The notes under the pieces were generated by a model. The model saw nothing but the letters and a program-made list of their open reading frames with translations, made no database searches and was not told the origin of the DNA. From the NCBI GenBank assembly GCA_900550445.1, contig URSF01000012.1, positions 1 through 58,743 on the forward strand: a stretch of 58,743 nucleotides of DNA. Reading direction: 5' to 3'. The position numbers were made by a program, and so were the translations under genes. The stretch is from an uncultured Rhodospirillaceae bacterium (GTDB lineage Bacteria; Pseudomonadota; Alphaproteobacteria; CAAGCB01; CAG-977). Positions 42,210-50,607 of the stretch are shown here, piece by piece (position 1 is the stretch's first letter; the number at the start of each line of letters is the position of its first letter).

Positions 42210-43204
42210 CCCCCCCCCCCCTGTGTAGCATTCAATATTCTTGGAACAACCGAAAGTAAATTGGAGTGATAGAGATACATTCCGTATGAAATTGCGGCCA
42301 TACAATCAAAAAGTCTTAGCGGATTATGCGCAACCTCTGTCAATGACAAAGGAGTTGAACGAATGCGATTCTTTACGTCAAACGCATAAAACACCATACA
42401 AAACAGCAAAATATATACCGTAGGGTAACGATAACGATACATATCCATATGAAGGTTATTCGCGTAAAACCATGTATTTACAGTGATAAACCCCAAAAGG
42501 AAAAGCAAGCTAAAAGGCCTTAATCCTTTCCTTATTTTAGAATCATCGCAATCCTTTGTGATTGCATTGAACAGCATGCCTGCGAAAAAGCAATCCAGAT
42601 TTGTTATCGTGGACGAATATATATCCGAAGACGAATAACCGATTTTACGACCATAGTAACGCAGCGCCAACCCCAAAAAAACAATCCCACAAAACAGCCA
42701 GAACGACTGTTTTCTATTTAATTTCTTGAATAAAAATTCATATATAAAAGGTGCCAATACATAGCATTGAACAACTGTAGATATAAACCACAACGCGCCT
42801 ATTCCAGGTATTCCCGGATTACCGTCCCCATTATATGTAAACGTTATCAGCCTTAAAACATATTTAAAATCAATTGTGGCGAACCAAACAGGATTTACAA
42901 AACAAAAAATCAAAAAAATGAACAGATAATACGACGGCGCGATACGGATAAAACGGCTGATATAAAACTGTTTAACCCCGTCCAAAGTTTCCGTCTTGTA
43001 CTTCTCGTTATAGAAGCCTTTCCCCAGTAAATAGCCAGATAATGTAAAAAACATCCACATAGCCGCCCAAGCTGGGGTATAAATATACCATGGAAAATTA
43101 AGCGACGGGTTAGCGTCTCCGATTACAATTTTTGAATGAACTCCAAGCACACAAAACAGCGCAATACAGCGTAGTATATTAAAAATATCCGGTTTATTTT
43201 TCAT
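42185..43204 (-). CDS. acyltransferase-3 family protein, phase-variable, currently frameshifted
   Basis: A membrane-bound O-acyltransferase (OafA/WecH-like) has 'DIFNILRCIALFCVLGVHS' carrying the conserved Arg and His near the N-terminus and about ten membrane helices. The present ORF is 339 aa and ends seven residues after a G12 tract in an aberrant tail. With 13 (or 10) G the frame would continue into the segment at 42090-42209, giving a 371-aa protein with the normal IEKP ending. The likely role is acetylation of the surface glycan. It lies 71 nt after the large glycosyltransferase gene. Confidence 0.88.
   Translation of the reverse strand: MKNKPDIFNILRCIALFCVLGVHSKIVIGDANPSLNFPWYIYTPAWAAMWMFFTLSGYLLGKGFYNEKYKTETLDGVKQFYISRFIRIAPSYYLFIFLIFCFVNPVWFATIDFKYVLRLITFTYNGDGNPGIPGIGALWFISTVVQCYVLAPFIYEFLFKKLNRKQSFWLFCGIVFLGLALRYYGRKIGYSSSDIYSSTITNLDCFFAGMLFNAITKDCDDSKIRKGLRPFSLLFLLGFITVNTWFYANNLHMDMYRYRYPTVYILLFCMVFYAFDVKNRIRSTPLSLTEVAHNPLRLFDCMAAISYGMYLYHSNLLSVVPRILNATQGGGGTFCLFRY
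42210..42221 (-). repeat. G12 homopolymer tract (slipped-strand phase-variation site)
   Basis: Twelve consecutive G residues occur on the coding (minus) strand inside the acyltransferase gene. Tracts of this length are highly prone to slippage. The present length leaves the gene out of frame. Sequencing error in the tract would give the same appearance. Confidence 0.85.
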
Positions 43205-43275
43205 TTTAATATTCTGCTCTTAATATCGATAAATACCTTAAAACGTAAACAAATTTTTCTATCTTAATTTTCTAT

Positions 43276-45687
43276 TTATTCATTTTTTTCTCCATTAAAA
43301 GTCAGGGCCTTTTGTTTTAGGATTTGGATCAATTTTTGATCTATGGCGTTATATAAAATATGCCAGTCCATGGAATAATTACCGCAATCTTCATCAATAA
43401 TGTCTCTTTCTGAAATTAGGTAAGAATCTACTTTAAGATCCGGAATAACAACAGGCGAATTTAAAATAATCGACAAATCTCTTGCTGCTTTTGGTCCATA
43501 CAAAATAACAGGTTTTCTAGACATCCAATTTATATGCTCTGGCGTTCCAAAAGGCATGATTAAAAGAGCTGCTTCACTGTAAAGTTTCACCTTTTCAATA
43601 CAATTTTTGCCAATAATAGAATGAATACGTTCAAGAGCCTGTGGCGTAAGATTTTCCATAAGACGACACATATTCTCTTTATCTTTTTGTATTTTTTCAG
43701 CACTGTTAAAGCCATCTCCATTGCCAGCAGGCTTGGAAAAACCGTCAATGCAAAAAGAAATTCTTTCATACTTTTCTGTTAAACTGTTTATAATTTCCGC
43801 AATGCCGGTATTTTCTTCCCGCCACACACGTTGATTCCAACGAAGAGCAATGATAACATTTATATAATTTTGGGATAAAGAAATGTCGGATCCATTCTTA
43901 CAAAAAGCCAGCAAACGATCAGCTGTTTTCTTAAAAAAAACATCTTCCGTACAATAAACAAGAATATGTGTTGTTGTAAAATTATGATTTACTTTTAATT
44001 TTGATTTAATATTAAATTGTTTTAGATAAGACGACATATTAAAGTAATCTGTAAAATAATACATATATCGTATTTTTTTAAGCATATTATTTTCTTTTAA
44101 AAAATCAATTCCAGGCTGTTCTTGCCAAATATGATGTCCTAAATTCCAAGTAGCTAGAAGCATTATCCGTTTTTTTCTAATTTTTAAAACGGGAGATTTT
44201 TTCTGTTTCAGAAGAATAATTTCCTTTAATACTTCTTGCGGATACAAAGGTATGCCAAACATCATATTTGGATCATCAAATGGATGAAAAATATAATTGT
44301 TATCAAAATATCCCCAATAGCAACTGTATGGCAATGCTATGAAATAAATAAATCCATCCGATGTTTCATATCCTACATAAGGATTATTTGTAACTTCAAT
44401 ACAAAAGCTTCTAACAATTTTCTTACCCCTTTCTATTGGAGAAAGACGTACTTTTCCATCTAAAAGCGCAGAAAGCGTAATACATTTTCCAATATTAAGC
44501 TTTTGTTGATTAATGGGATCAAGCTTTGTCAATTCGTTTTTTTCTCTTTCCATAGCGCAAAGACGCCCTAAAAAATTTGAATTTTTTTTATGATGTTTTA
44601 ACTGAATCCATTTTGATTTATATTCTTTTTTCGTTTTTCCAAATGTTATATGAGAAAAAAGACGGATGAGAAAAGCAGGTAAAAAGATATTTTTACAATT
44701 AAAATGAATATTTTCAGCATCATTATTACAAATAAAAGCCATTTCTTCATTTCCTTCTTTTAAATTATATTTTATTTCTGGATATCTCAGAAAAAGAAGC
44801 TCCATCAATTCTTTTTTGTGTGAATCATCCAAAATTGTATAAATATTCAAAAACATCGGCCACAACTGTGGATTATGATATAGAGAAACTATATGGTTAT
44901 AAAATCCTTGCCAGTCACCTCTAAAAATATCAGGGGCATTAATTGCAACATCGAAAGCTTCAATCTGTAGTGAACGGCTTTTAACTGATTGTAAAATCAT
45001 AGCAAAACCGCATGTCCAACTCATTGCCTTCATTTGTAAAGTCAAATCATCAGGATTATGCCCTCTTGTATAGGAATAATCCGTCAGTTCAGTTTCCAAA
45101 CCATGTTCTACGATTCCTTTTTCTAAAACATAGGCTTTTCCACCACCGTTGATAAAAGTAATAAAAATTTGAAGATAACCAAAGAGCGTATGAGCGCTTT
45201 CAATCATGTTTCGAGCTACAGTATCTGTTATCAAAGTTGTTTTGATAATGGAGGACGGAACAAAAGTTGTTTGTAGAATTTGTTCAGCAATTGAAGGGGA
45301 GCGCTTTTTAAATGCATATCGAGAAACAATAATAAAATCTTCATTGTTTTTACAAGCTTTTTCTATTTCAAACCAATTTGAAAAATCGTAATAATCATCG
45401 TCACATAGAATCCAGATGTATTTTCTTTTGCAAGAAAGATAAGCTTTAATTATATTTCCATTAACACCTAAATTGCGTGTATTTTTTTCGTATTTTAAAT
45501 TTTGATGATATTGAGCAAACTGTTCAACAATATTACAAGTTTTATCTGTAGAATTATTATCAAATATCGTTATATCAAAATCACGTATTGGCGAATTACT
45601 TCCCAATATACTTTCTAATGTGCGTGTTAAAAGGACAGCACGGTTATATGTAATTAAAATTATTTGCAAATCATCTTTAAGACTCAT
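43276..45687 (-). CDS. bimodular glycosyltransferase (GT2 plus unrecognised C-terminal domains)
   Basis: The 803-aa protein has residues 1-~300 as a GT2 domain ('QIILITYNRAVLLTRTLESI', 'FDNNSTDKT', 'WILCDDDYYDF') very like the GT2 at 40993-42093. Residues ~390-520 look beta-rich, and the C-terminal part (about 520-790) has 'MLLATWNLGHHIWQE', 'IALRWNQRVW' and 'PFGTPEHINWMSRKPVILYGP', suggesting a second GT-B-like transferase, although I do not recognise the family. The gene is strongly AT-rich, which suggests acquisition. It is coupled to the epimerase fragment by a 4-nt overlap. Confidence 0.78.
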   Translation of the reverse strand: MSLKDDLQIILITYNRAVLLTRTLESILGSNSPIRDFDITIFDNNSTDKTCNIVEQFAQYHQNLKYEKNTRNLGVNGNIIKAYLSCKRKYIWILCDDDYYDFSNWFEIEKACKNNEDFIIVSRYAFKKRSPSIAEQILQTTFVPSSIIKTTLITDTVARNMIESAHTLFGYLQIFITFINGGGKAYVLEKGIVEHGLETELTDYSYTRGHNPDDLTLQMKAMSWTCGFAMILQSVKSRSLQIEAFDVAINAPDIFRGDWQGFYNHIVSLYHNPQLWPMFLNIYTILDDSHKKELMELLFLRYPEIKYNLKEGNEEMAFICNNDAENIHFNCKNIFLPAFLIRLFSHITFGKTKKEYKSKWIQLKHHKKNSNFLGRLCAMEREKNELTKLDPINQQKLNIGKCITLSALLDGKVRLSPIERGKKIVRSFCIEVTNNPYVGYETSDGFIYFIALPYSCYWGYFDNNYIFHPFDDPNMMFGIPLYPQEVLKEIILLKQKKSPVLKIRKKRIMLLATWNLGHHIWQEQPGIDFLKENNMLKKIRYMYYFTDYFNMSSYLKQFNIKSKLKVNHNFTTTHILVYCTEDVFFKKTADRLLAFCKNGSDISLSQNYINVIIALRWNQRVWREENTGIAEIINSLTEKYERISFCIDGFSKPAGNGDGFNSAEKIQKDKENMCRLMENLTPQALERIHSIIGKNCIEKVKLYSEAALLIMPFGTPEHINWMSRKPVILYGPKAARDLSIILNSPVVIPDLKVDSYLISERDIIDEDCGNYSMDWHILYNAIDQKLIQILKQKALTFNGEKNE

Positions 45688-45845
45688 TTATTTTCTCCTT
45701 CGTAGACGTTTTTATGGCCGTCGAATTTAAATTGTTCCGAACGATTCAAAGCCAATGCAATGATATGATATTGCTTGTTTAAGAAATGCTCCGCCAAATA
45801 TGTACCTAAATACCCTGTAGCACCGGTTAAAAGAATGTTTTTCAT
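45684..45845 (-). pseudogene. N-terminal fragment of an NAD-dependent sugar epimerase
   Basis: A 53-aa ORF begins with a complete Rossmann start, 'MKNILLTGATGYLGTYLAEH', typical of extended-SDR sugar epimerases/dehydratases of about 300 aa, and then stops. It overlaps the TPP-enzyme gene upstream and the glycosyltransferase gene downstream by 4 nt each, so the reading chain is preserved. It looks like a remnant left by an internal deletion or module swap. It could still be translated to couple the flanking genes. Confidence 0.7.
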
Positions 45846-47611
45846 CGAATCATATTCCTTTCAAATTCGTCCCTGTCCAAAAACGGGAACATGTCTTCCA
45901 GCGTCGGAGAAATCATTGTGCCGTCCGGCAGTTTGCGCGCCGACAGTTTCGGACTGAAAATATAATCGGGATTTACTATTACTTCGCATAAAACAGGTTC
46001 GTTCGCCGCCAGTACCGCCGCGACGGTTTCATCAACTTTAGCAGGATCCGTCAATTTAACCGACTTTATTTCGAACGCTTCGCCGACTTTGACAAAATCG
46101 GGCGTGGACACGCCGCTGTCGCGTCCGTCGCCGCAATGACGGCCTTCAAAAAAGTTGTTTTGCGTCATCTTGATCGACAGATAGCCGTCGTTGTTCAATA
46201 CAAAAATCTTTATCGGCAGATTATGGTGTTTAATCGTCTGCAATTCCTGCAAGTTCATCATAATTGACCCGTCGCCCGCAAAACAAACCGTTTCCCGTTT
46301 TCCCGACGCAATACACATGCCGATTGCGGCCGGCAGATCGTACCCCATAGACGCGTCGCCGGAATTCAGCAGATAACGCTGTCCCTTTTTGATAACGGCC
46401 GTTTGAAACGGGCCGACACAGCAAAAACCGTTTGCCATTACAAAGCGGTCGTCTTCGGGCAGCAATTCCGATAAACGGCGCGTAAAAGCATAAGCGTTAA
46501 TCTGATCGCCGGTCTGTTGATATTCCGGCGTATGTGCAAAATCGAACTTTGTTTTGCGTTTGCGGCACCAATTCAACCAGTTTTCCGCTTTGATCTGCGG
46601 CGTTTTTTCAATCAACGCCGGCAAAAATTCCGCCAAATCCGCGCGCACCGCCAAATCAGGACGGACCGTCGGTTTATCCAGTTCGGCCTGATCAATATCC
46701 ACAACAATTTTAAACGCGCGTTTTGCAAAATTTTCCCAGTTATAACTGGCCTGACGAATATTGTTACGCGTCCCCAAAAATAAAACGCAGTCGGCATTTT
46801 GCAAAGTGAAGTTCCCCGCTCGTTGTCCCACCGTTCCAATCCGGCCGATATAGTGGGGATCGTCGTTTTCAATCACGTCGAAACCGTTAAAAGTCGTAAC
46901 AACGGGAAACGGCAGTTTTTTTAACAACGCTTTCAGATTTTCAATCTGCCCGGCCAGACGAATCCCGTGTCCGGCGACGATAACCGGACGTTCGGCTGAC
47001 TTCAGGCGATTGACGATTTCTGTGATTTTTAAATCGTATACGGGTTTTTCGGGCGCAGCAAAAAATTCCAGCTCTGTTTCGTTCACCAAAGCCGCTTGTA
47101 CGTTAATCGGCACGTTTATCCACACGGGGCCGCGGCGGCCGTTCATCGCTTCATATACGGCGCGGTCCAAGTGATATCCGATGGTTTTCGGATCCGTTAC
47201 GGTTACGGCATACTTGCACAGAGATTTAACACAGGAAATAATATCGACTTCCTGATCGCCCAACTGACGTAAAGGAATGTCTTTGCAAGATTCCATTGTC
47301 GTCGTATATTTCACTTGTCCCGAAACAAACAAGATCGGCGCGGAATCCGTCCAAGCGCCGAATAACCCGTTCAAAGCGTTCAAACCGCCGGGACCGGTTG
47401 TTACGTTGACGACGGCCAGTTCTTGATTTAACCGGGCATATCCTTCCGCCGCCAAACTGCAAGCCTGTTCGTTATGATTACAAATATAATCCAAATACTT
47501 GCCGAAACTGTCGTTTAAATGCATCGCGCCGCCGCCGGACACCATAAAAACGTGTTTAACGCCGTAAGTTTCTTTTAATCGTTTGGCAATGTAATCGGAT
47601 ACTTTAATCAT
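45842..47611 (-). CDS. acetolactate-synthase-like TPP enzyme of glycan biosynthesis
   Basis: The 589-aa protein has the three-domain TPP-enzyme layout. The N-terminal catalytic Glu sits in 'HNEQACSLAAEGYAR', the central Rossmann-like domain follows, and the C-terminal TPP-binding 'GDGSIMMNLQELQTIKHHNLPIKIFVLNNDGY' is present. Family members in O-antigen loci, such as YerE, add a two-carbon unit from pyruvate to CDP-4-keto-3,6-dideoxyhexose and make branched sugars. The rfbFGH genes in the same operon make a comparable role plausible, but the substrate is inferred. It overlaps the HAD phosphatase by 4 nt. Confidence 0.85.
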   Translation of the reverse strand: MIKVSDYIAKRLKETYGVKHVFMVSGGGAMHLNDSFGKYLDYICNHNEQACSLAAEGYARLNQELAVVNVTTGPGGLNALNGLFGAWTDSAPILFVSGQVKYTTTMESCKDIPLRQLGDQEVDIISCVKSLCKYAVTVTDPKTIGYHLDRAVYEAMNGRRGPVWINVPINVQAALVNETELEFFAAPEKPVYDLKITEIVNRLKSAERPVIVAGHGIRLAGQIENLKALLKKLPFPVVTTFNGFDVIENDDPHYIGRIGTVGQRAGNFTLQNADCVLFLGTRNNIRQASYNWENFAKRAFKIVVDIDQAELDKPTVRPDLAVRADLAEFLPALIEKTPQIKAENWLNWCRKRKTKFDFAHTPEYQQTGDQINAYAFTRRLSELLPEDDRFVMANGFCCVGPFQTAVIKKGQRYLLNSGDASMGYDLPAAIGMCIASGKRETVCFAGDGSIMMNLQELQTIKHHNLPIKIFVLNNDGYLSIKMTQNNFFEGRHCGDGRDSGVSTPDFVKVGEAFEIKSVKLTDPAKVDETVAAVLAANEPVLCEVIVNPDYIFSPKLSARKLPDGTMISPTLEDMFPFLDRDEFERNMIR

Positions 47612-48240
47612 TTTTGTTCCTTAAAAATAAAATCAGCTTCGGACGAAAGCCGCTCTTTGTCTGATTCATAGCCCCACAACACCGCGATTCCCCGAATGCC
47701 CGCCGCATGAGCCGCCGTTATATCGGAAACGGCGTCGCCGATCATAACGGTACGCGCCTTATCCAAATCAAACCCGGCAATCAGATTTTGAAGCATGTCC
47801 GTTTTTGTCAGGCGTTTTTCGTCCGCCATATCCGGTGTGAAAACGGCTTCAAAGCGTCCCAATCCAAGCCGGTCAATTAACGCCGCCGTCGGTTTTTTCG
47901 GTTTATTTGTCGCGATAAATAACCGTTTGCCGCAACGACGTAAATCTTGCAACAGCGATAACGCCTGTGGAAAAACAGAACAACCGGCAATCGGATCGTC
48001 GTCATAAATTTGTCTGAACATTTGAATCGTCAGCGTTTGTTTTTCAACGCTTTCCGTCGGGCAAAGCGCCCTCAGTATCGTTTCCAACGGCGGACCGATC
48101 AAATCGCGAGTCAATTTGGTTTCGTCCGCTTTAACCCCTGCTTTTTCAACCGCTTTGACCAGATATGACAAAACCCCCGGCGCACTGTCGATCAATGTTC
48201 CGTCCAGATCAAAGACAATGTTGTCAAAAGCGGAAAACAT
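47608..48240 (-). CDS. HAD-family sugar phosphatase (Gph-like)
   Basis: The 210-aa HAD hydrolase has 'IVFDLDGTLIDS' (nucleophile Asp), 'LFIATNKPKKPT' and 'TVMIGDAVSDITAAHAAGI' with the acidic motif IV. The small helical cap fits phosphoglycolate/beta-phosphoglucomutase-like enzymes. It starts 1 nt after the NeuB-like gene. By context it may dephosphorylate the phosphorylated product of that synthase, as happens in nonulosonate pathways. Confidence 0.85.
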   Translation of the reverse strand: MFSAFDNIVFDLDGTLIDSAPGVLSYLVKAVEKAGVKADETKLTRDLIGPPLETILRALCPTESVEKQTLTIQMFRQIYDDDPIAGCSVFPQALSLLQDLRRCGKRLFIATNKPKKPTAALIDRLGLGRFEAVFTPDMADEKRLTKTDMLQNLIAGFDLDKARTVMIGDAVSDITAAHAAGIRGIAVLWGYESDKERLSSEADFIFKEQK

Positions 48241-48241
48241 A

Positions 48242-49321
48242 TTACAAGCCTCTGTCTTTAATCAGTTTTTTCAACGTCATACTTTCGGAATACGGGCTGT
48301 CAATGTCTTCGATACCGACCGCCTGGTCTTGCCTGATTGCGCGGATCAGCTTTTCCCCGCGCATAAATTCACGGCATGAAATCTGCCCTTTTTGCAAAGG
48401 AATTGCCAAATATACGTCTTCGTCATGCAAAATATGCCCGGCGGGCAGATCTTTACGAGCGTAAACGCCGCGCACCAAAGCCGTCAAATATTCCGTTTCG
48501 TCATCGGGAATGACGCGCCGTTCCGTTCCCGGCGCACCGCACATTGCAACGGCGCGCTTGTATCCTTTGATCCAGCGATCAAGGTCTTCCGGCAAAGAAC
48601 AATACGGAGAAACGGGAATACCGTCCGCATCAATATCGACATGACGTTCAAACGTCTGCGCCCCTTTCGCATAAGCGATCATCATGGCGTCTTCGATATC
48701 TTCGTTGCGTTCATGGGTCGAAAAACCAATGATGTTGTCGGGGTAACGGTTTTTCAAAAAATCAATCTGATTTAATTCCAAATGGTCTTTTTCTGTCGGG
48801 TATTGCGCGACGCAATGATTGATTGCCAAAGGAACATTGCGTTTTTTAAAAAATCTGACCATGTCGTCAATATCCTTCAGCGAAGAACCGCCGGTCGAAA
48901 CAATGACGGGCTTTCCGGTCTGAGCAATCGCTTCGATCAAAATCCAGTCGTTAATGTCGGACGAAGCTATTTTAATAATATCCACATTTAAGTTGGCGCA
49001 TAATTCTACAGAATGTTCGTCAAACGGAGTGGACATCGTCAGGCAACCGACTCCCTTGACGGCGTTCACCATTTCCGCATAGTCGTTGACAGACATCTTT
49101 GTCGCCATTGTTTTTTTGATATAACGAATATCCGTCCGATTTTGAAAATCTTTGTGAATAAAATTATCGACGTCACGAAATTGAAGCTTAATGGCCGCTT
49201 TGACATTGTTAAAACGAACAATATGCGAAAATTCTTCAATAATTTTCAATCCGCGTTCTAATTTTCCCCAATGATTGTTCGCCAGTTCTAAAACAAATAA
49301 ATCCTGAAAAATATTATTCAT
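48242..49321 (-). CDS. NeuB-like PEP-dependent sugar synthase with SAF domain
   Basis: The 359-aa protein has a TIM-barrel NeuB domain ('FVLELANNHWGKLERGLKII', 'LTMSTPFDEHSVELC', 'IIKIASSDINDW', 'PVIVSTGGSS', 'IGFSTHER') followed by a C-terminal antifreeze-like SAF domain ('GVYARKDLPAGHILHDEDVYLAIP'). NeuB enzymes condense phosphoenolpyruvate with an aldose such as ManNAc to make nonulosonic acids. No CMP-transferase (NeuA) or hydrolysing epimerase (NeuC) is in the operon, so the acceptor is probably not a standard one. The kinase gene is upstream with a 4-nt overlap. Confidence 0.85.
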   Translation of the reverse strand: MNNIFQDLFVLELANNHWGKLERGLKIIEEFSHIVRFNNVKAAIKLQFRDVDNFIHKDFQNRTDIRYIKKTMATKMSVNDYAEMVNAVKGVGCLTMSTPFDEHSVELCANLNVDIIKIASSDINDWILIEAIAQTGKPVIVSTGGSSLKDIDDMVRFFKKRNVPLAINHCVAQYPTEKDHLELNQIDFLKNRYPDNIIGFSTHERNEDIEDAMMIAYAKGAQTFERHVDIDADGIPVSPYCSLPEDLDRWIKGYKRAVAMCGAPGTERRVIPDDETEYLTALVRGVYARKDLPAGHILHDEDVYLAIPLQKGQISCREFMRGEKLIRAIRQDQAVGIEDIDSPYSESMTLKKLIKDRGL

Positions 49322-50607
49322 ATCGCTCTTCCCTTTTCAATTTCAGCGGCCAGCTTTAACAGGCCGGAAAACGTTTCTTCCGTGATATCTGCGACAACAA
49401 CATCGTACGAAAGATGATTTTTAAAATATTCCCGCAATGCCGGAATACGTCTGGAAATTCCGCCGCTTAACACAACGGTTTTTACCGACTGGCTTAACGT
49501 AAACCGTTGTAACAAAGCGATATACTGATCCGCATACGACCGTATCAGCGACGCCAATCCGTTTCGACGGGTCAGGCTTTTTTCACGGATATTACCGATC
49601 CCTTTATAGCCTTTAAAATTCACTGCGCTTTCAAAAACGGCCAAGTCAAAGTCAAGTGTGGATTTATCCATTTCTTCCGCTGTTAAACCGTCAATTTCGC
49701 CCCAGGCGTTTTGCCCGAAAAAATCCACATACGTCGACAAAGCCCGTCCCGAAGGAATATGTGTGATCGTGTGCAGGTACTTATCCGCAAAAAACGGCCG
49801 CAAATCCGTCCGCGTCTGCGTTTGATCGGAAATAACGCTGATCTGCGATCCTGTTCCCAGATTAAAGGAAACCGTCGTTTCATTATTGTCAGCGCCGAAA
49901 ACAGCGCACTGATGATCGCCTACCCCTGTATAAACGGGAATATTTTTGCCGTCTTTCCGCCATACTGCGGCAGGAACGATATGCTCTGTCACCCTATTGA
50001 ACGATAAATTCCGACCGCAGACGTCAACAAAGTCCTGTTCGTATCGTTTCTGGCGCACATTGAAAAATCCCAGCCCCGCAGCCATGGTAATATGCGTTTG
50101 ATTGGCAACGTCTTGGAAAAGAGACGCCAAATAATCCGGCAGCGTTAAAACTTTAACCGGTCCGGTCACGGTGTTTTCCCGCAAAAAAGCAAATACATTA
50201 TAAAGCGGAAAACACGGTCTGGGGGTCATGCCGCTGACGTCACGAAACGAATTGGCAATCTTTTCATTTAAATCGGTAAAGTAATCTTTTTTTCCATACG
50301 CGTTTAAACACCGTTCGTCTTTCCAACTGATATAATCGGTCAGCGACGTGTTTTTTTGATCGGCGATCAGAAATCCGTGCATTTCCGAACTGATCATTAA
50401 CCCACCGACGTCAAAATCTGCAAAATCGGACAATATCCTTTTTAACGCGTTCTGTATTTCCGCCAAAGGAACTTCGCAATGCCGGTTGGGGGAAAAGACG
50501 GGCGTTCCTGCCGGATAATCCTTCGACAAAATAATTCTGCCGGCAACCGTATCGCCGACGGCCGCTTTGATTCTTGACGCCCCGAAATCTGTTAAAAGAA
50601 CTAACAT
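49318..50607 (-). CDS. FGGY-family sugar kinase, sedoheptulokinase-like
   Basis: The 429-aa ASKHA kinase starts with a shortened phosphate-1 region ('LLTDFGASRIKAAVG'). 'SSEMHGFLIAD...ISWKDERC' follows, then 'VGDHQCAVFGA' with the catalytic Asp, 'NLGTGSQISV' and 'VVLSGGISRRIPALR' near the C-terminus. The GDHQC and MHGF blocks are most like sedoheptulokinases. It would phosphorylate a ketose. It overlaps the DHQ-synthase-like gene by 7 nt, and the pairing with a sugar-phosphate cyclase may be functionally linked. Confidence 0.78.
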   Translation of the reverse strand: MLVLLTDFGASRIKAAVGDTVAGRIILSKDYPAGTPVFSPNRHCEVPLAEIQNALKRILSDFADFDVGGLMISSEMHGFLIADQKNTSLTDYISWKDERCLNAYGKKDYFTDLNEKIANSFRDVSGMTPRPCFPLYNVFAFLRENTVTGPVKVLTLPDYLASLFQDVANQTHITMAAGLGFFNVRQKRYEQDFVDVCGRNLSFNRVTEHIVPAAVWRKDGKNIPVYTGVGDHQCAVFGADNNETTVSFNLGTGSQISVISDQTQTRTDLRPFFADKYLHTITHIPSGRALSTYVDFFGQNAWGEIDGLTAEEMDKSTLDFDLAVFESAVNFKGYKGIGNIREKSLTRRNGLASLIRSYADQYIALLQRFTLSQSVKTVVLSGGISRRIPALREYFKNHLSYDVVVADITEETFSGLLKLAAEIEKGRAI

